Assembly (NCBI GenBank): GCA_008508345.1
Contig: QNGE01000834.1
Location: forward strand, 154,829-218,828
Source: Paragonimus westermani
Taxonomy: Eukaryota; Platyhelminthes; Trematoda; Plagiorchiida; Troglotrematidae
Direction: 5' to 3'
Length of the DNA: 64,000 nucleotides
Shown here: positions 12,087 through 24,900 of the stretch, piece after piece
How positions within the stretch are numbered: position 1 is the first letter of the stretch
Layout of the letters: each line of letters starts with the position of its first letter
Translations under genes and position numbers: made by a program
The notes under the pieces: generated by a model
Database searches by the model: none
What the model was told of the DNA's origin: nothing
Seen by the model: the letters and a program-made list of their open reading frames with translations, nothing else

Positions 12087-13264
12087 TCCTATACTAGCTT
12101 GTAAAAAATTAGTACACAATACGTCACATAAAAGGAACTGACTTGGAAGTGGGGAGTCCTCCGACGGCCATACGAGCCAGCGAACGGAAATTCGTCAAAT
12201 TCGTTTCATCAGAAGTGCTGTCACTTATTAGCACAACGATAATTCATGCTAATTCCGATGGGACTAAGATTTCTTTTGTTAACATCTAGTAGGCTTAAGA
12301 CAACATACATCAGCGATCTTGGATAGGTCAGATAGTGATATTCAGTATTGCTGCCTGAATGCCACTTACTAGCCAGCTGTGATGTTTCAAGCTTAGGTAG
12401 GAAGAGAACCGAAGCAATTACGACTTGAGCCCTTCACGTGTTGTTTGCTGCGATAGCGGCAACAATGCAGGGATCTGAGCATGGGCACAACATGCTAAGA
12501 CTCTTACGTGGGATACGGTAGAAGTTACGTCTTGCTTCCAGTAAAACATATTAAGTCTTGTACAGGAATGCACCAAGATGATGACCCCTGCTGTGATCAG
12601 CACCGCACTGAACAAATAAACGAACTGGTCTGAATTAGATCTGATCACCTGTCAGAAGTCAAAGCCAATCGACTAGCCGTTATGACTTAATATTTATTGA
12701 CTATCTAAGAGCAGAACCACAGATTGAAAGTTAGCCTATGGCCTTAATCGTACACGAAAGTCATAATTTGAATTCGAACTAGTGAGAAGTAGAATAAATG
12801 TCACGTACTTCAGTAGACAGTTTACACATGCGTGTAAATAATGAACAGGAAAAGGGGGCAAATAAGGAAAGACGGTTGACAAGCAAGTGACAAAATGAAG
12901 AGGTTTTCATGTACACATGGAAGTAATGGTCGTTAAAATAGTACTGAAAGTTGTAAATGGATTTTGATGCATCCAGACAAGCAACTAAGAGAATAACCCA
13001 CCCCGTTCTTTAGTAAGACAGTTAATAATGAAGTTGAGCACTCCAACTGTTTACAAGTACCCATTTCCACCACAGTGGTTTGTTTACAGTCGTGTACATT
13101 TTACTAACTGCAAAACAACTAGAAATAGTCCTATAGTGAAATAGCCACGCGGAACACTAATAATTCTTGATAACCGACAGAGGTACATGGTCTTGATGAA
13201 AGGAAAATTACCAGGAACGCTAAATGATTTAATAAATATCTGATGAATAATCGGGAATTTGCCC

Positions 13265-13480
13265 GATTGCATATTGAACGTCACACATTTGATCACATCC
13301 TCCACATTCAAATAGGCTTTCCAGCCAGTCTCTTTCGAAAAGAGGCATTATACTTTAGTTTCGCCCTTATTAAAGCTTATCAGTAATGCATATCCTTGCC
13401 ACGACCGGGATTAGAACTCCGGCCATGCTTTCATGGGGCAACGCGTCGACCACCTTCGCGTGTGAGTAATGATCAGTTTG
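13265..13480 (-). mobile_element. tRNA-headed SINE with hammerhead ribozyme (copy B)
   Basis: Read on the minus strand, this has the clearest tRNA head of the family: A-box-like TGGTCGACGCG (13442-13452) and B-box-like GAGTTCTAATCCC. GCAAGGATATGC, the hammerhead motif and the family tail then follow (TTCGAAAGAGACTGGC, then TTTGAATGTGGAGGATG, then GATCAAATGTG). It is antisense to the host gene in intron 3, so its transcripts from the gene would be the complement of the ribozyme. Ends are approximate. Confidence 0.75.
13343..13391 (-). ncRNA. Hammerhead ribozyme motif, copy B
   Basis: On the minus strand: ATGCATTA (13391-13384) and TAATGC of TAATGCCT (13350-13343) form stem I with 6 pairs. The core is CTGATAA (13383-13377), with G8 changed to A. 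Stem II is GCTT/GGGC with two wobbles around a 6-nt loop. GAAA is at 13362-13359. Stem III is ACTAAAGT and the cleavage triplet is GTA (13353-13351). Probably inactive. Confidence 0.7.
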
Positions 13481-16400
13481 GCCGATCGTGTGGACAGAAG
13501 ATACAGTAACTGTCCTGTCAACTCCACCCGATAAACCCGCGACTAAAACTTCCAAGATAGGTCGAAATCTTTGGTCGCATAAAACCTGCTAGGCGATATT
13601 TTAGATTACTGAGGACTAGTTGGGGATCTGGTAAGTTTCATTACTCGCAATTGAGAGTGGTCGAGTGTTCAAGCATGATAACAATAATCAACATCGGATT
13701 TTCCATCTAAAGTAAGTCTACAAGTAACCTGTTTTCACTTGTTTAAGTTGCAGTAAAAATTAGCTGAACATTATTCTCACAGAAATATGGTCTACTGAGA
13801 CGTGTTTGTGCATTATTAGGCAACTTATTTATCTGGATTATTTACCGTATTATGTTTGTTCGTCAAGGTCTGCCTAATAAGTGTGGTTTTTGAAGTATTC
13901 TGTAGTATACCGCCATGGTCTGAATAGCACCACATGTAGGACAAAAGAGGTTACCGAGCTTCTCTATCTGTCTACCTTTCGATCGACTTCAAATTTTATT
14001 TTTCGCTGACACCCTGGCTTACACTTTCACGTGCTTTCGAAGGATTTAACTTCGGACAAGGTGTTCACCATCCGTCAGCAAAAATTTTTGTCATACGGAC
14101 TAGTTGACTAGTAGTAATATGCTCACATCGATAAAAAACCTCCGAGCGTCAAAGGTGCTAGCAAGTGAATCAACTTTAAACATGTCTTCTACATCGGATA
14201 TTACACGTGCATACGTTCTGCTAAATGGTACATTAGACAAGTTGGCATCAATATTTACTTCAGAACAGCTGATCCATCTACTCCGCTTGTGCTGGATGGC
14301 GCGTAGTTTCTCTTTTCCATGCATTAAACGTCCATTCATGGAGTTGCCTCCACTTGAAGGTGCATGAAATGCACCAGGGTTTCACTAAATATGAAAAGTT
14401 TTTACCCAGTGCGCTGAACTGTTTCTGTACTGGTACGGGTCAACGACATGGATTAAGCTGGTCTTCTACCGAATTTCCAATTCCGTTGGGTCTAGCTCCC
14501 ATTGTAAGTCGACGATGTACTTACTGTGGGGGTGGTTACCGAGACCAGTAAAGTCATTTTCATTATGAAACCTTTTAGACAGCAGACAGACAATAGGATG
14601 TAGAACGATAAGAGTGACAAGTGCGCGGATGAAACTGTTGACAAAAGAACCACATTCTGTTAAAGTAGAATTGTTGTGAGTGCATTTTTCGTGCTTCTGC
14701 AACGTGATAATACTGACAGTTTAGCCGTTCTAGTTTTGATGTTCCATCATGTCTCTTGGTGTACTCATCAAAACAGTCCGGTATGGCGCTGATAAGAGAG
14801 TTGATCACGTAAACGCTCTATCCGACGGCCACAAAAGCGCAGCTAAGTATAAATGGACGTAAACGATTCAGAGCTTCTTCGAGTCTCCATAATTACTTGC
14901 CGTATCCAGTGAGGATTTGACGTGACGAGCTATCCATATGCTTTAATCAGCTACATCTTGACATGAGACAGCGCAGATTTTGAAGCACTCAAATCAACAA
15001 TGGATGTGAATGAAATTTCATACTTGATATGTTGAAACACGACCACCAGGGGCAAAAACAATCACCATCTGCTGTCTTTAGTTAAGTCAAACTATAACAT
15101 TAAACAGCACATTTTGCAAGGTTGCCAAGTGAATCATGTTATTACGTAAGCTCATAGTCAAGTTGCATTACATCATAGTATAACGCCTATATGACGATCT
15201 ATGCAGCACCCACCATAGATTTGACCGTGTGAAACCGATCTTGAGGTACCAGGTGTATCTCAAGTGATACATAATCGTGATTTGTTCCACACGTTACTGT
15301 GTCAGTAAGACTTGCTTCAACATCTAATTTAAGGTTACTTCTAAGGACAAAGCACCGTGAGTGAGACAGCGAACACACACGAAAAAGAGCTAGCAGTAAG
15401 AACAAATCAATAAGAAAATGCTTAACAGCCATAACGTCTGGCACAACTAATATGTACAGCCTAACGTCAAGAACAACCTCTTTCATCAGCAGCGTTTTAC
15501 TAGTTCATCGGCCTAGTGTTGAGTAACGTTTACTAAGCCAGACATTTGTGTTACAGCCATTTCCGTGATAGCGCTATTCTCATGGCAAGTAGATAAGTAA
15601 TACACATATATGCCATATCAATCGGGAAACATATTGTATGACGGACGAACTCATCCGATAAGAACTCTTTATATCAGATTGCCTACCAGAATCTTGGATA
15701 CAGTTCGTCAGCAGTAAATGTTGTTTCTTCAGCGTGAATAGTAGTGGCTGGCTTACTGTAAATCTCGAAGCAAGGGCCTCTGCGGTAAAACATGAGTGCT
15801 CGCCACTAGGTGACCATTTTTGGCTGAGTTAAGGTGAAACAAGTTTTAATTGCTGAATCCGTTTTCCCAGTAGATGTTTTTTCTACCAATCAACAGGCTG
15901 TCCAATAATGTTACATACCTTTTTGAAAAGGCAAATAAAATTCAGTAAGGTGCAGTAACTCACCGTTAATCACTGTTTACTGTGATTGATTACATGACCA
16001 ACTAGTCAGCTTATTTTTATTGCGTGTGAACAATTAGTCTGGAAAACTTTGAACCAGTTTTTCTGACTGACACAGCAAAAATTGGAACAATAAAATGCCG
16101 CATAAATAACATACATTGTCGACTACAATTTGAAAGAAAGTGTGCCAAGTTGCCTTTTGTGTAACTTGATTCGGCAAAATGAAAATGGGATATGTTTCGC
16201 TTAGTTAAAAAACTCTCAAGTAATGGTTGTCAGTGGTTCAGAAAGACAACAGCAGAACTGTTGTGAAAGTTCAATTATACACAGATATATTGAAAGCCAA
16301 ACAACAGAGTTAAGCTTCACCACTTTTAAAAAAAACAGTTCGCTGATGTTAGTGGCAAGTTTTTTCTCTAAATGTAGAGTTATCCCATGATATTATGTTT

Positions 16401-18001
16401 TTAGGAACTGTAGTGAAGAGAGGAACAGGCATATATACTGAAAATGCTGGTTGAAAGAAAAAAACTTGGCTATTGGCAATGGCTGCAAGTTATCATCAGA
16501 TTTCCAGAACACACAGATAAACTAAGCGAATGATTTAGTGTTAAAGTTTATTGCGACAGTCTTGATCAGAACAGATGAGATGAAAAATGTTTTCACGAAC
16601 GTGAAGCTGAGTTGCTAGCGCCAGAAATCTCCACAGCACTTCTCATAGGAGGTGAAAGCAAAATGTAACAAAAATGTTTTTAAAAAATTTACTAGACAAT
16701 GTTGGTATAAATAAAATCAGAACTCGTGATTTGGCAACTATTGTTTGGTTAGTTCACGAAGGAACTGATAATTTTAGACTCGCTCCAACAACACTGATTG
16801 ACAGACGATGAGACAAAGTTCGTTTTATTTTTAACTGGGTGTAATTCTAATTTTTCTTCACCCGTCAGTGATATTGGATGTGCGACTGGAACTACAGAGG
16901 ACTGCGAAAAACGCTAACAATAGTTTATCTAAGACCACCGCAGACGTACAATATACAACACCGTGCTTGACTAATTGCACTATCCTTGGGTCCACTAGCG
17001 ATCAAACTACAATCGGCACGAAACACTGGGGACAAAACTGGCTATCAGACAAAAAATCGGAACAACTGCTCTGGTTATAGGCTGACTGTCAATCTTAATG
17101 ATTTGTGCTAAGCAGCATCATACGTTCGGAGATGGACACTTGTAATAGTGCACAAGAAGTTTCTTTTTTCAACCTACAGTCTCTACTGTATCACAATCAG
17201 TCAACGAGATCTCGTCGTCCGCCTACGAACTAGCTACAGAAATCTGTCGGCTCTGACAGAGCATTTAAGAGAGTGGCAAACATCACAGAAAAATTTCAAA
17301 TGGTTTGCAGCTGTTTCACACTCAGCAGATAAGAGTAGGTTACATAAACTTTGAGCAGCTTTGATACATCATTAAATGACTGGTGACGTTTTTTAGTCGA
17401 ATCTGAATACCAGCTGTGAAATTTTCACTAGGGCTTTTAATGCCCCTTGTTTTACTCAAACAAATGGTACATATCATTATCTGAATTGAACTTTTAATTC
17501 GTGTTTCATTTTTACAGTAAAACTACCCAGTGCGACTACCGAACTCACCTCCATCAGTCAGCCCTGAAATTTGAGACACTAATACCACGGTACTTCTAAC
17601 GAGATGCCTCTGAAATTCAGCGTTCCAGAATCAGGTCACTCTCGCTGGTTGGTTAATACAATAATAACTAACGTTCAGCTACTACTGGTGCACATTCCTT
17701 GAAAACCAGTGTTAGGAAAGCTTAGCGAAAGAAGGGCTTAGCAATTTGAATCAGTTTACCAAGTTGATCTAGGTGGACAACTCAGTTGACTGAATATATA
17801 TAAGCTATGAAAGAATATAGGACTTCCGAAGCTGCTGGAGCACGTTTGTTGTGACAGCTGTAAACATAGAAGTCAATCTTACGAGATTCCAGGTGGTTGC
17901 CACGGAGTAGACTTCTCAAGAGTTACTTCACAGGAATGCGTTCCTTTTCAGGTCAAGATAAATTACTTGTCTTTCCCACGAATATGCTTTCTATGTTTCA
18001 G

Positions 18002-18524
18002 GTACTGTGTTGTATACGAAATCACCCACGCCAATCCAGCCTGCCGAACCCATAACCTATTGTCGCAATTTATTGACGGTAATAAAGCCCAGCAATGGCC
18101 TCAACCAGAATCTGCAGGTCACTACATCGATTCATACATGAACCGTCCTCCGACAGACACGTACGTTTTTGACCGTAGCCCTTATTCGTACAATGGTCAC
18201 AGACGTGCAAGACAAGTCCAAATGACTCGCCTCAGCAGTGTGATTCCATCTGATTCTTACTGGGGCTCCTCAGATTCTTGGGCTCATGCGTGGTTGACAC
18301 ATGCGGGGCTTCTAACGGAGGGCCAACATATATGTGTTACATGCTACGCGGGCTACATGCGGGAGGACTTCGGTTTCCGATGCACTGGGACCGGACTGCT
18401 AAATGTTGAAACGCGTTGGCGTGCACTGAGAACAGCGGATTGTCAAGGACGATTCCGTATGGTGAACATACCACAACGAGCATGCACATGTGGCAAAGGC
18501 GCTGCATCCTTTATCTTCGTCTAA
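18002..18524 (+). CDS. SBSPON: SBSPON-like gene, last coding exon, conserved C-terminal domain
   Basis: The acceptor is TATGTTTCAG ending at 18001. The first base completes a proline codon, and the frame then runs YCVVYEITHANPACR to a TAA stop at 18522. The 173 residues include a low-complexity Tyr/Ser/Arg stretch (roughly residues 20-85 of the exon), then GQHICVTCYAGYMR, FRCTGTG, TRWRAL, DCQGRF and a Cys-x-Cys close to an SFIFV tail. This spacing of cysteines, the TRWRA block and the hydrophobic SFIF end are features I recognise from the C-terminal region of SBSPON proteins. The Tyr/Ser-rich insert appears to make the flatworm protein longer than the vertebrate ones. With the other three exons the visible coding sequence is 984 nt (327 residues plus stop), with no internal stop or frameshift, so the gene looks intact. 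No AATAAA was seen in the next kilobase. Confidence 0.88.
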
Positions 18525-21410
18525 ATTGACTGGATTTTAGTTAAGCGTGCACCCAAAAGTACTTACTGATATTATACGTACGAATGTTATAGTCAACTTC
18601 AAAGTATCGACTGTTCAGTGGAGGTATTCCTGTATGAGCGGAACTAATTACAATTATCAAATATTTTGATTGACCTGTGAACTCTTGTGCACACGTTATT
18701 TTTTCAGCCGCCTAATCACTGTGACTTACTTACGTGCCTTGATTTTTTTCACCTCGAATTTCCACTTCTGACTTTGGTTCATACCAAGTAATCTTAATTT
18801 GCAAAGTACAACCTGTTTTTAGGTCTGTGTATCATTTTTCTCGGTGCATTCTGCCATCCTGCAAACCTTTGTCTACTGTACCATAACTAATTCCCAATTT
18901 GGCAAACAACTTCAAGATGAACTCCGGGAGATCGAAGTTTCACTGTACAGCACATTTTCACTGAAAGCCGAATGTCTTGTTTGACACATGTCCACATTTC
19001 GATCCTTATGTTTCATGTGACAACCACAAATTGAAAGTTATGGGCATGCCAACCGACGAAGACAGTAACGAATGTTTCTAGCTTGTAATATTATCATCAT
19101 TCAAGACTCTTGGTTAACTCATTGTGAATTAAGGACAACCAAAAATCTAGCGACGATTTCGTTTTATTCCTGCCAGTAATTGGCATTTATTTTTGGAGTC
19201 CAAATTTTCGTCTAGCCCAATGAGGTCATTTCTATCTGATTGGTCATCGTCCAGCAACCGTATATTCGATTTTCCATTTGGAGCCCATATTGTAGACTAA
19301 CGTGTTTATTCAATTCTGTTTTGTTCACATGGAGCTGCGGTTCAAATACGATACTACAAGTGGTTCGCTTCTGGTTGCTTTTAGTTAGATGTTATTTTAG
19401 TTTTTTTCAAATGCAGACAAAAGCTGCGATCAATTCCACAGTGATCGTTCGGTTGCCGTTGTAGGTTTTACTATGAATACAATTAAAAATGTTCAACATA
19501 AAGAGTTTGTTCACTTTTCCCCATTTGGCTTCTGTGTCAGCTACTGAGCGTTACTCACCGATAGCATAGTAATAAGCAAATATCGGCATTCTGAAATCGT
19601 TCGACTAGAGATTTGGGACGATTTAACTCACCAAAGTAATTTGTGTCAAGCGTGCTATAAGTTAGTTCACTCCAAGTCCTTCATAAACCATAGCAAGTTT
19701 GGACGAAGTGTGTCGCTGCGATTGATAAATATATTCAGTGGATAAAATACCTATCGTATTCACTAACGACCACTTGCAGGATCAGTTAAAGAAGCAGTGT
19801 TCAACGTGCGCCAAGTCATTAGTAAGGTGTATTGAATGATCCGTTGGCTTCAATTTGCTACGACTAGTTCACGGAATATTGGGTAGGGGATGAGTGACAA
19901 TGTACTTCAAAAGCATGAACGCAAGTCTGATGACAAAACAGCATAGAAATACGCTAACGAAGAGCAACTGATCTTAGTTTCGTGTTGAAGCAGAATTACG
20001 TTTGCCTCGGCTGTTACTTGTACACTCGGTAGACAAGACTCATATCACAGCACTTATCAGCCATAGATCCAAAGGTAGCAACAGTTCGAGACCGTATTAA
20101 ACCGTATTCTCTCATCCCGATGTGAGATCCAAAGCACAACAATCAAAAAGGATGCATCAAGACGACCTAAGAGCTGTGACAAAAGCAAGACTCGAGTGTA
20201 ACCCCCTATTTGAAAGGGGATGGATAAAGGTCTATTTGGATGTTAAGAATCGGTCGAAAGTGAGTGGTGTTCCATTTTTCTGTATCCTATCCTTTGTTGC
20301 GTCATGCGTATAATATGCGGAGTACCCCCGTAAGTGTTTGCAAAGACGTGTTCTTGGGATACCATTCACAGGACCACATTCCTACACGCTGATGTATTTC
20401 ACTAAAATGTGCTTGTGACTTTTATAAATAACTTTTAGTTTCATTAAAATTACGTATGATAATTACTTTTAACCAGGTTATTACGTAGCAGACAAATCGA
20501 TAGAGCAAACCCAACACACTATTGGTACTAGATTCCTTACCTAAAGAAAATCAGCCGTATATGCTGTAAGTTTACATGGGCTTGTGACAAAACCTCTGTC
20601 CAATTTTAGTATCGACGAATGTAGAGGATGTAGCGGATAGGTGCATTTTAAGTGTAGCGTAACGTGCAACATATGCGTGGAGATGAGAGGAACAATAGGA
20701 TAATATCAGTACACGCGAAGACTGTAGGTTTTTTTAAGCAATCAGTCACTAACTCCTATCAGCCACCTAGTGCGACAATCAGGCTACCCTGGTAGCAACC
20801 AAGATAGGTGTAACCTCGAAACATTGTGGTAGTGGAAAGGATCGGGTTTCGATTATTGCATCCTGTGTTGTGTAACCACATGAAGTTTGTTCTATCCGTC
20901 GGTCCCTTGCTCACTAACAAACAGAGAAGTATCTAACACGGATTGACTGTCCACCTAATCTTATTGTCAGATAAGTACGACTAGCGCCTCTTCTTGATGT
21001 TCAATGGCAACTGGTTTGCTTAATATTACCCAGCTTTTATGCACGTACTGCCTTGCTATTGGAGTTTCGGAAGGTGTTTTCGTAAGTTACTCCACAATCA
21101 TTTACTTTTCAGCTAGCTACTTTCGAAATAAAGGACTTTATTCCAACCTCATCTTCACTGGAGAATGTCCGTGATACACACTCATTTCATGGGCCAAGAT
21201 TTCAATGTAGATCGCGAGTTTCTTGAACATGATCAGCTTCAAGGCCATTCGTGGCTTGATCGAATAATATTACCAAAAATTCAGCTTATTTAATACGAGT
21301 GTGAGAACGAAAGGAACGTGCGATGCAACTTGTAGTAATTGGCTAGAGTGCGTTCTTCTTACACACATTCAGCGGTGTCGCTCAACTGCAATAGTGTAGT
21401 TAAGTAATTC

Positions 21411-21533
21411 GACTACTTCACCACTACTTCTCCGACCACACAATCATCCAATAAAGATGTACCGCACAAACATATGAGGTTTATTGCGGCAAAGCCTCAT
21501 ATGCAGGTCGGAGACGCTGCATCAGTAGTAGTC
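21411..21533. repeat. Nested imperfect inverted repeat (MITE-like)
   Basis: Three pairs of complementary segments are nested around one centre. The inner pair is CATATGAGG (21471-21479) with CCTCATATG (21495-21503). The middle pair is CTCCGACC (21430-21437) with GGTCGGAG (21506-21513). The outer pair is GACTACT near 21412 with AGTAGTC near 21527. The spacing between arms is similar on both sides, which suggests one decayed fold-back element rather than unrelated hairpins. No transposase frame is present. Confidence 0.45.
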
Positions 21534-24500
21534 CTGAAGGTATTTACCACTCACTCATCGGTAAAAATAAAGAGCCAAATTAGTGTCGATATGTAGGTGA
21601 AAATTTAACTCCGCCTAGTGTACTCACACATTTCATCGAATCATTCATGTCACGGACAGCAATCAGACAGCAGAACTCAAAATGATCGAACTAGCTTATA
21701 TACTATTTGAAATAGCCATTGGAATAAGGCATAATCGTGATCTTGGAACCATTAAAGAAACTGAAACCGTTACATCGCTTTTTTACTGTTGGTTGTTGAG
21801 GAGCAGTTTATTAGGGAACCTTTGTTTACATTCACAGTGTGTGTTCAACGCTCTGCACAAATGGGCGGCTGCAGACTAACATCCGCCCACAGTTATCGAC
21901 AGACTGGTTCTGGTGCACTAAACATGAGGCGGAAGGCAGCCAGAAGAAAGAATTAGTAGGCACGAACCACGTTTGGTGTCATCGTTTAAGATATTGCTAA
22001 AGCTATCAATCAGGAGTCGCCAGTATGGAATTTGTTGGCATGGGTTTGATGTTACTGTGTGGATGATGCGCGTGAGTAGCGCAGTAGTCAGACACACAGG
22101 GTTCTAGAATAAGGTTCAGCTGTTGTACGAAGTGTGTCTTACAGGTGATGTAAGGCTAATTGTACATGCCGCATGAGAATGCGCGAGAACTTAACTGAGA
22201 ACCCAGAAGCAGACGGATGACTACAATAAACCTCATCCTATAACAACATTTTGACAACGTGTTTTATTCTATTCATTGAGTTTGATTACAACATCACGCT
22301 GGTTATTCATGGCTGACAAAGATTACTTTTAAACTACCGTTCTTTAGAATGATCAACGCTGCCTTCAGTCACCGGCTGTTAAACTCATGGTATAACTGTT
22401 TGGGCATTTAGCCAGGACTAAGAATAAATTTAACCCCATAGGACAAACATTTGCGCACTAGGAAAATGTTAGGTAAATTTGCAGAAATTTTCACCATACC
22501 GTAATTCAAGTGTTTTACTCAATTGGGACGAACTGAGAGTTGGCTAATGCGTCTTACCTGTAAACTACACAGAAAGATTTAACTGTTAGTGAATTTTTGC
22601 TAAATACGGTTGATATGACTAAAACCTAAGAAGCACCTGTGAGCTAAAAACAACATCAAATTTTCTGATGTGAATACCAGCCACAGCTGACAAAAAATGG
22701 ATTGTTTGGGAGCATTCTGATGTGAAAACCACTGAATTCAAATTTGTACTGCATTTAATCCCAGTCATTAATTAGGCTGGACAGTCGGGCGATAGATCAC
22801 GTGTTCCCGAAACTTCTACGAGCATTTTCGAAGAAATACAGGGTAGCATATGTTTTACCGATGGAATAGTCACAGTTAAACATATGAGCACTCAAGGTGC
22901 TATAGTAAATACTACTCATAGTGCTACATTACAACATTGTCTAATATCAAGTGTTTACAGTCAGAAAATAATCTTGTTGAAGGTATGGTTGTGATTCAAC
23001 AACAAGGTAACTGAGCCTAGGTTCATGGTCATTGTAGCATTGCTCATCAATATACCACTGTATAGATACACACGTATGACTATCTTGTTATTTTTGGAGA
23101 TTACGCAATACGCCAATAGCTTGAGTATGAGTCAGATTGGCAACTTGCTTGTCAAAAAGCAAACTCATTTCTATAAAGTAGGGCACCATTAAGACAAAAG
23201 TCCTGGAAAAACTTTATGGTAACGGGTAAATTTTTAAAAAATTTTGATGGTTATAACGAAATCCACAGGGTGAACCATGGGTTAATCTTTCTCCTGCCAT
23301 CACCATCTGCTGTGCCTACAGAAGCAACGGGGTGCCTGTATATATTTTGTCATGAGTTCTCAGGCCATAGCAAATTTTGAAGAGGTTGTCAGAACCTCCG
23401 ACATGTCAGCTGCTAGAGAGCACAAGCAAATTACCCCCAATCACATACAACCAATCTTATGGAGGACGTTCAGTCCACTTCATCACCTGTCTCATTAATT
23501 CCTTATGTATAGTTGTGATAGAATAAGTTATGAGACACTTATGGACCTCCTGGTCAAGAAGAATGGAAGGCTGTTAAGAGTGACAGACATAGCTTGTCTA
23601 GATTTTTTCAGTGGTGTTCCTAAGCGACATTTACCAGTCATTTAACACTAAAGTAAGTAAGTCAGCTCAGCAAACAATTCACCGGAAAGCATTTATTATC
23701 ATGGTGGGCAACCTCAGAATTCACTTTCAAAACATGTTACTGGCAGAGATGTTGTAACTCATAAGCCTCCGAAGAAGTTCACAACAATCTAATTGACTCA
23801 CTTGTCAGCAAGCACACCTAACAATGTGATCACTGAATTGAAGAGTACTCAGAACACTGGAAGCCCCACACAGGAATTTTGTACATAATTAGAAGAGGAG
23901 AAGGATACCAACAAAGTTCGGCTAACTTTTCCTCAAGATGTTCACGGTTTCACACAGACGTAGGGTGACGTGGGTTCTTAAGCGATGGCTGACATGTTGT
24001 TTTTCATAAAGTAGTTATCGTGCGGTAATCAACTTAAAGTGGCAGAAAAAAAAACAGAGAAACGTGTATCAGATTCAGTTTCAGAAATAATTCACAATCT
24101 AGATTTTGTCAACGTAAACAAGTATGTGGATATCGAACTGAGCCTCGTCATGCAGGGTACCAAGGGGAACGAACAAATTGCCAAACCGGTTATTTGTGGT
24201 ACTGGCAATTTATATCCTGGCGCTGCTGAGAGCTTGAAAGCAGAGTCACTGAGCTCTCTGACTGCATACGACATAAGTTATCGTGTGACAATCGTCTGCG
24301 GAAGGTGGCATCGTTTTCTCTCCCCTTAGACGCTAAAGGAGCTAAAACAGAATTTGTTAAGTAACACGTCAAGGTAAACGAATTTCCCAAGCTACTTTTT
24401 AATGCTAATCTAAGTAATGTGTAAATCGATGTAATTTATACGTATCATATGTGAGGAAATATACAGAAAAAGAAATGGAAACGCACGTATCTAGTTATTT

Positions 24501-24828
24501 CAAAAATATACTTCACGCAACCTTAAACACAAACTCTCAACTTCTCACATATTCATATCTTAAACAAACAAACGACTACTGATCCAATGCGTTTGAGCTA
24601 AACAATCGTAATACTGTTCACAAACTTAGTGAAAAAATTGTGTGATGCTCACAATTAGTGCCATTTGAAAAGAAATGCTGACCCAGATCAGTGTACAATT
24701 CAATAATAATGTAGCTAGGTTCATGCAAAAGCCTACCGGATGTGTTCACGTGAATGCTTGTCTCGGAATTAACGGATTACCAGGAAGAATCATTTAGGAA
24801 TGTTAACGAAGGGAATTGATTGTTTTTC

Positions 24829-24900
24829 AAGTTGAAGGCTGTGATCAAATGTGAGTGATGTTCAACTTGAAAATAAGAGTGATGTTCAACTTGAAAATAA
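24829..24900 (+). repeat. Hammerhead SINE tail fragment with 24-bp tandem duplication (copy C)
   Basis: The family tail (AAGGCTGTGATCAAATGTGAG, then TGATGTTCAACTTGAAAATAA) is present without the tRNA head or ribozyme. Its last 24 bases occur twice in exact tandem (24853-24876 and 24877-24900). This is a 5'-truncated copy. Confidence 0.7.

Larger units (their letters stand above)
10574..18001 (+). other. Intron 3 of SBSPON-like gene (about 7.4 kb)
   Basis: The intron runs from GTGAGT at 10574 to TTTCAG at 17996-18001. It contains a small hairpin (12064-12086) and an antisense hammerhead SINE (about 13265-13480). Open frames on both strands at 14.1-14.8 kb show no recognisable domain. Nothing else in it could be supported as a gene. 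Confidence 0.7.

Noticed and set aside
12418..12648. Antisense frame with a membrane-like hydrophobic stretch in intron 3
   Set aside because: Short and isolated, with no splice partner; hydrophobic frames are common by chance in AT-rich DNA.
14100..14810. Overlapping sense and antisense frames within intron 3
   Set aside because: Frames on both strands overlap and no domain is recognised. None is needed to keep the SBSPON-like reading frame.
20122..20313. Possible exon ending at a GTGAGT donor
   Set aside because: There is no clear acceptor, no domain and no neighbouring exons in phase.
22073..22130. A-box-like TAGCGCAGTAGTCAGACAC, possible further tRNA-derived SINE
   Set aside because: No convincing B box at the right distance, and neither a hammerhead motif nor the family tail follows.
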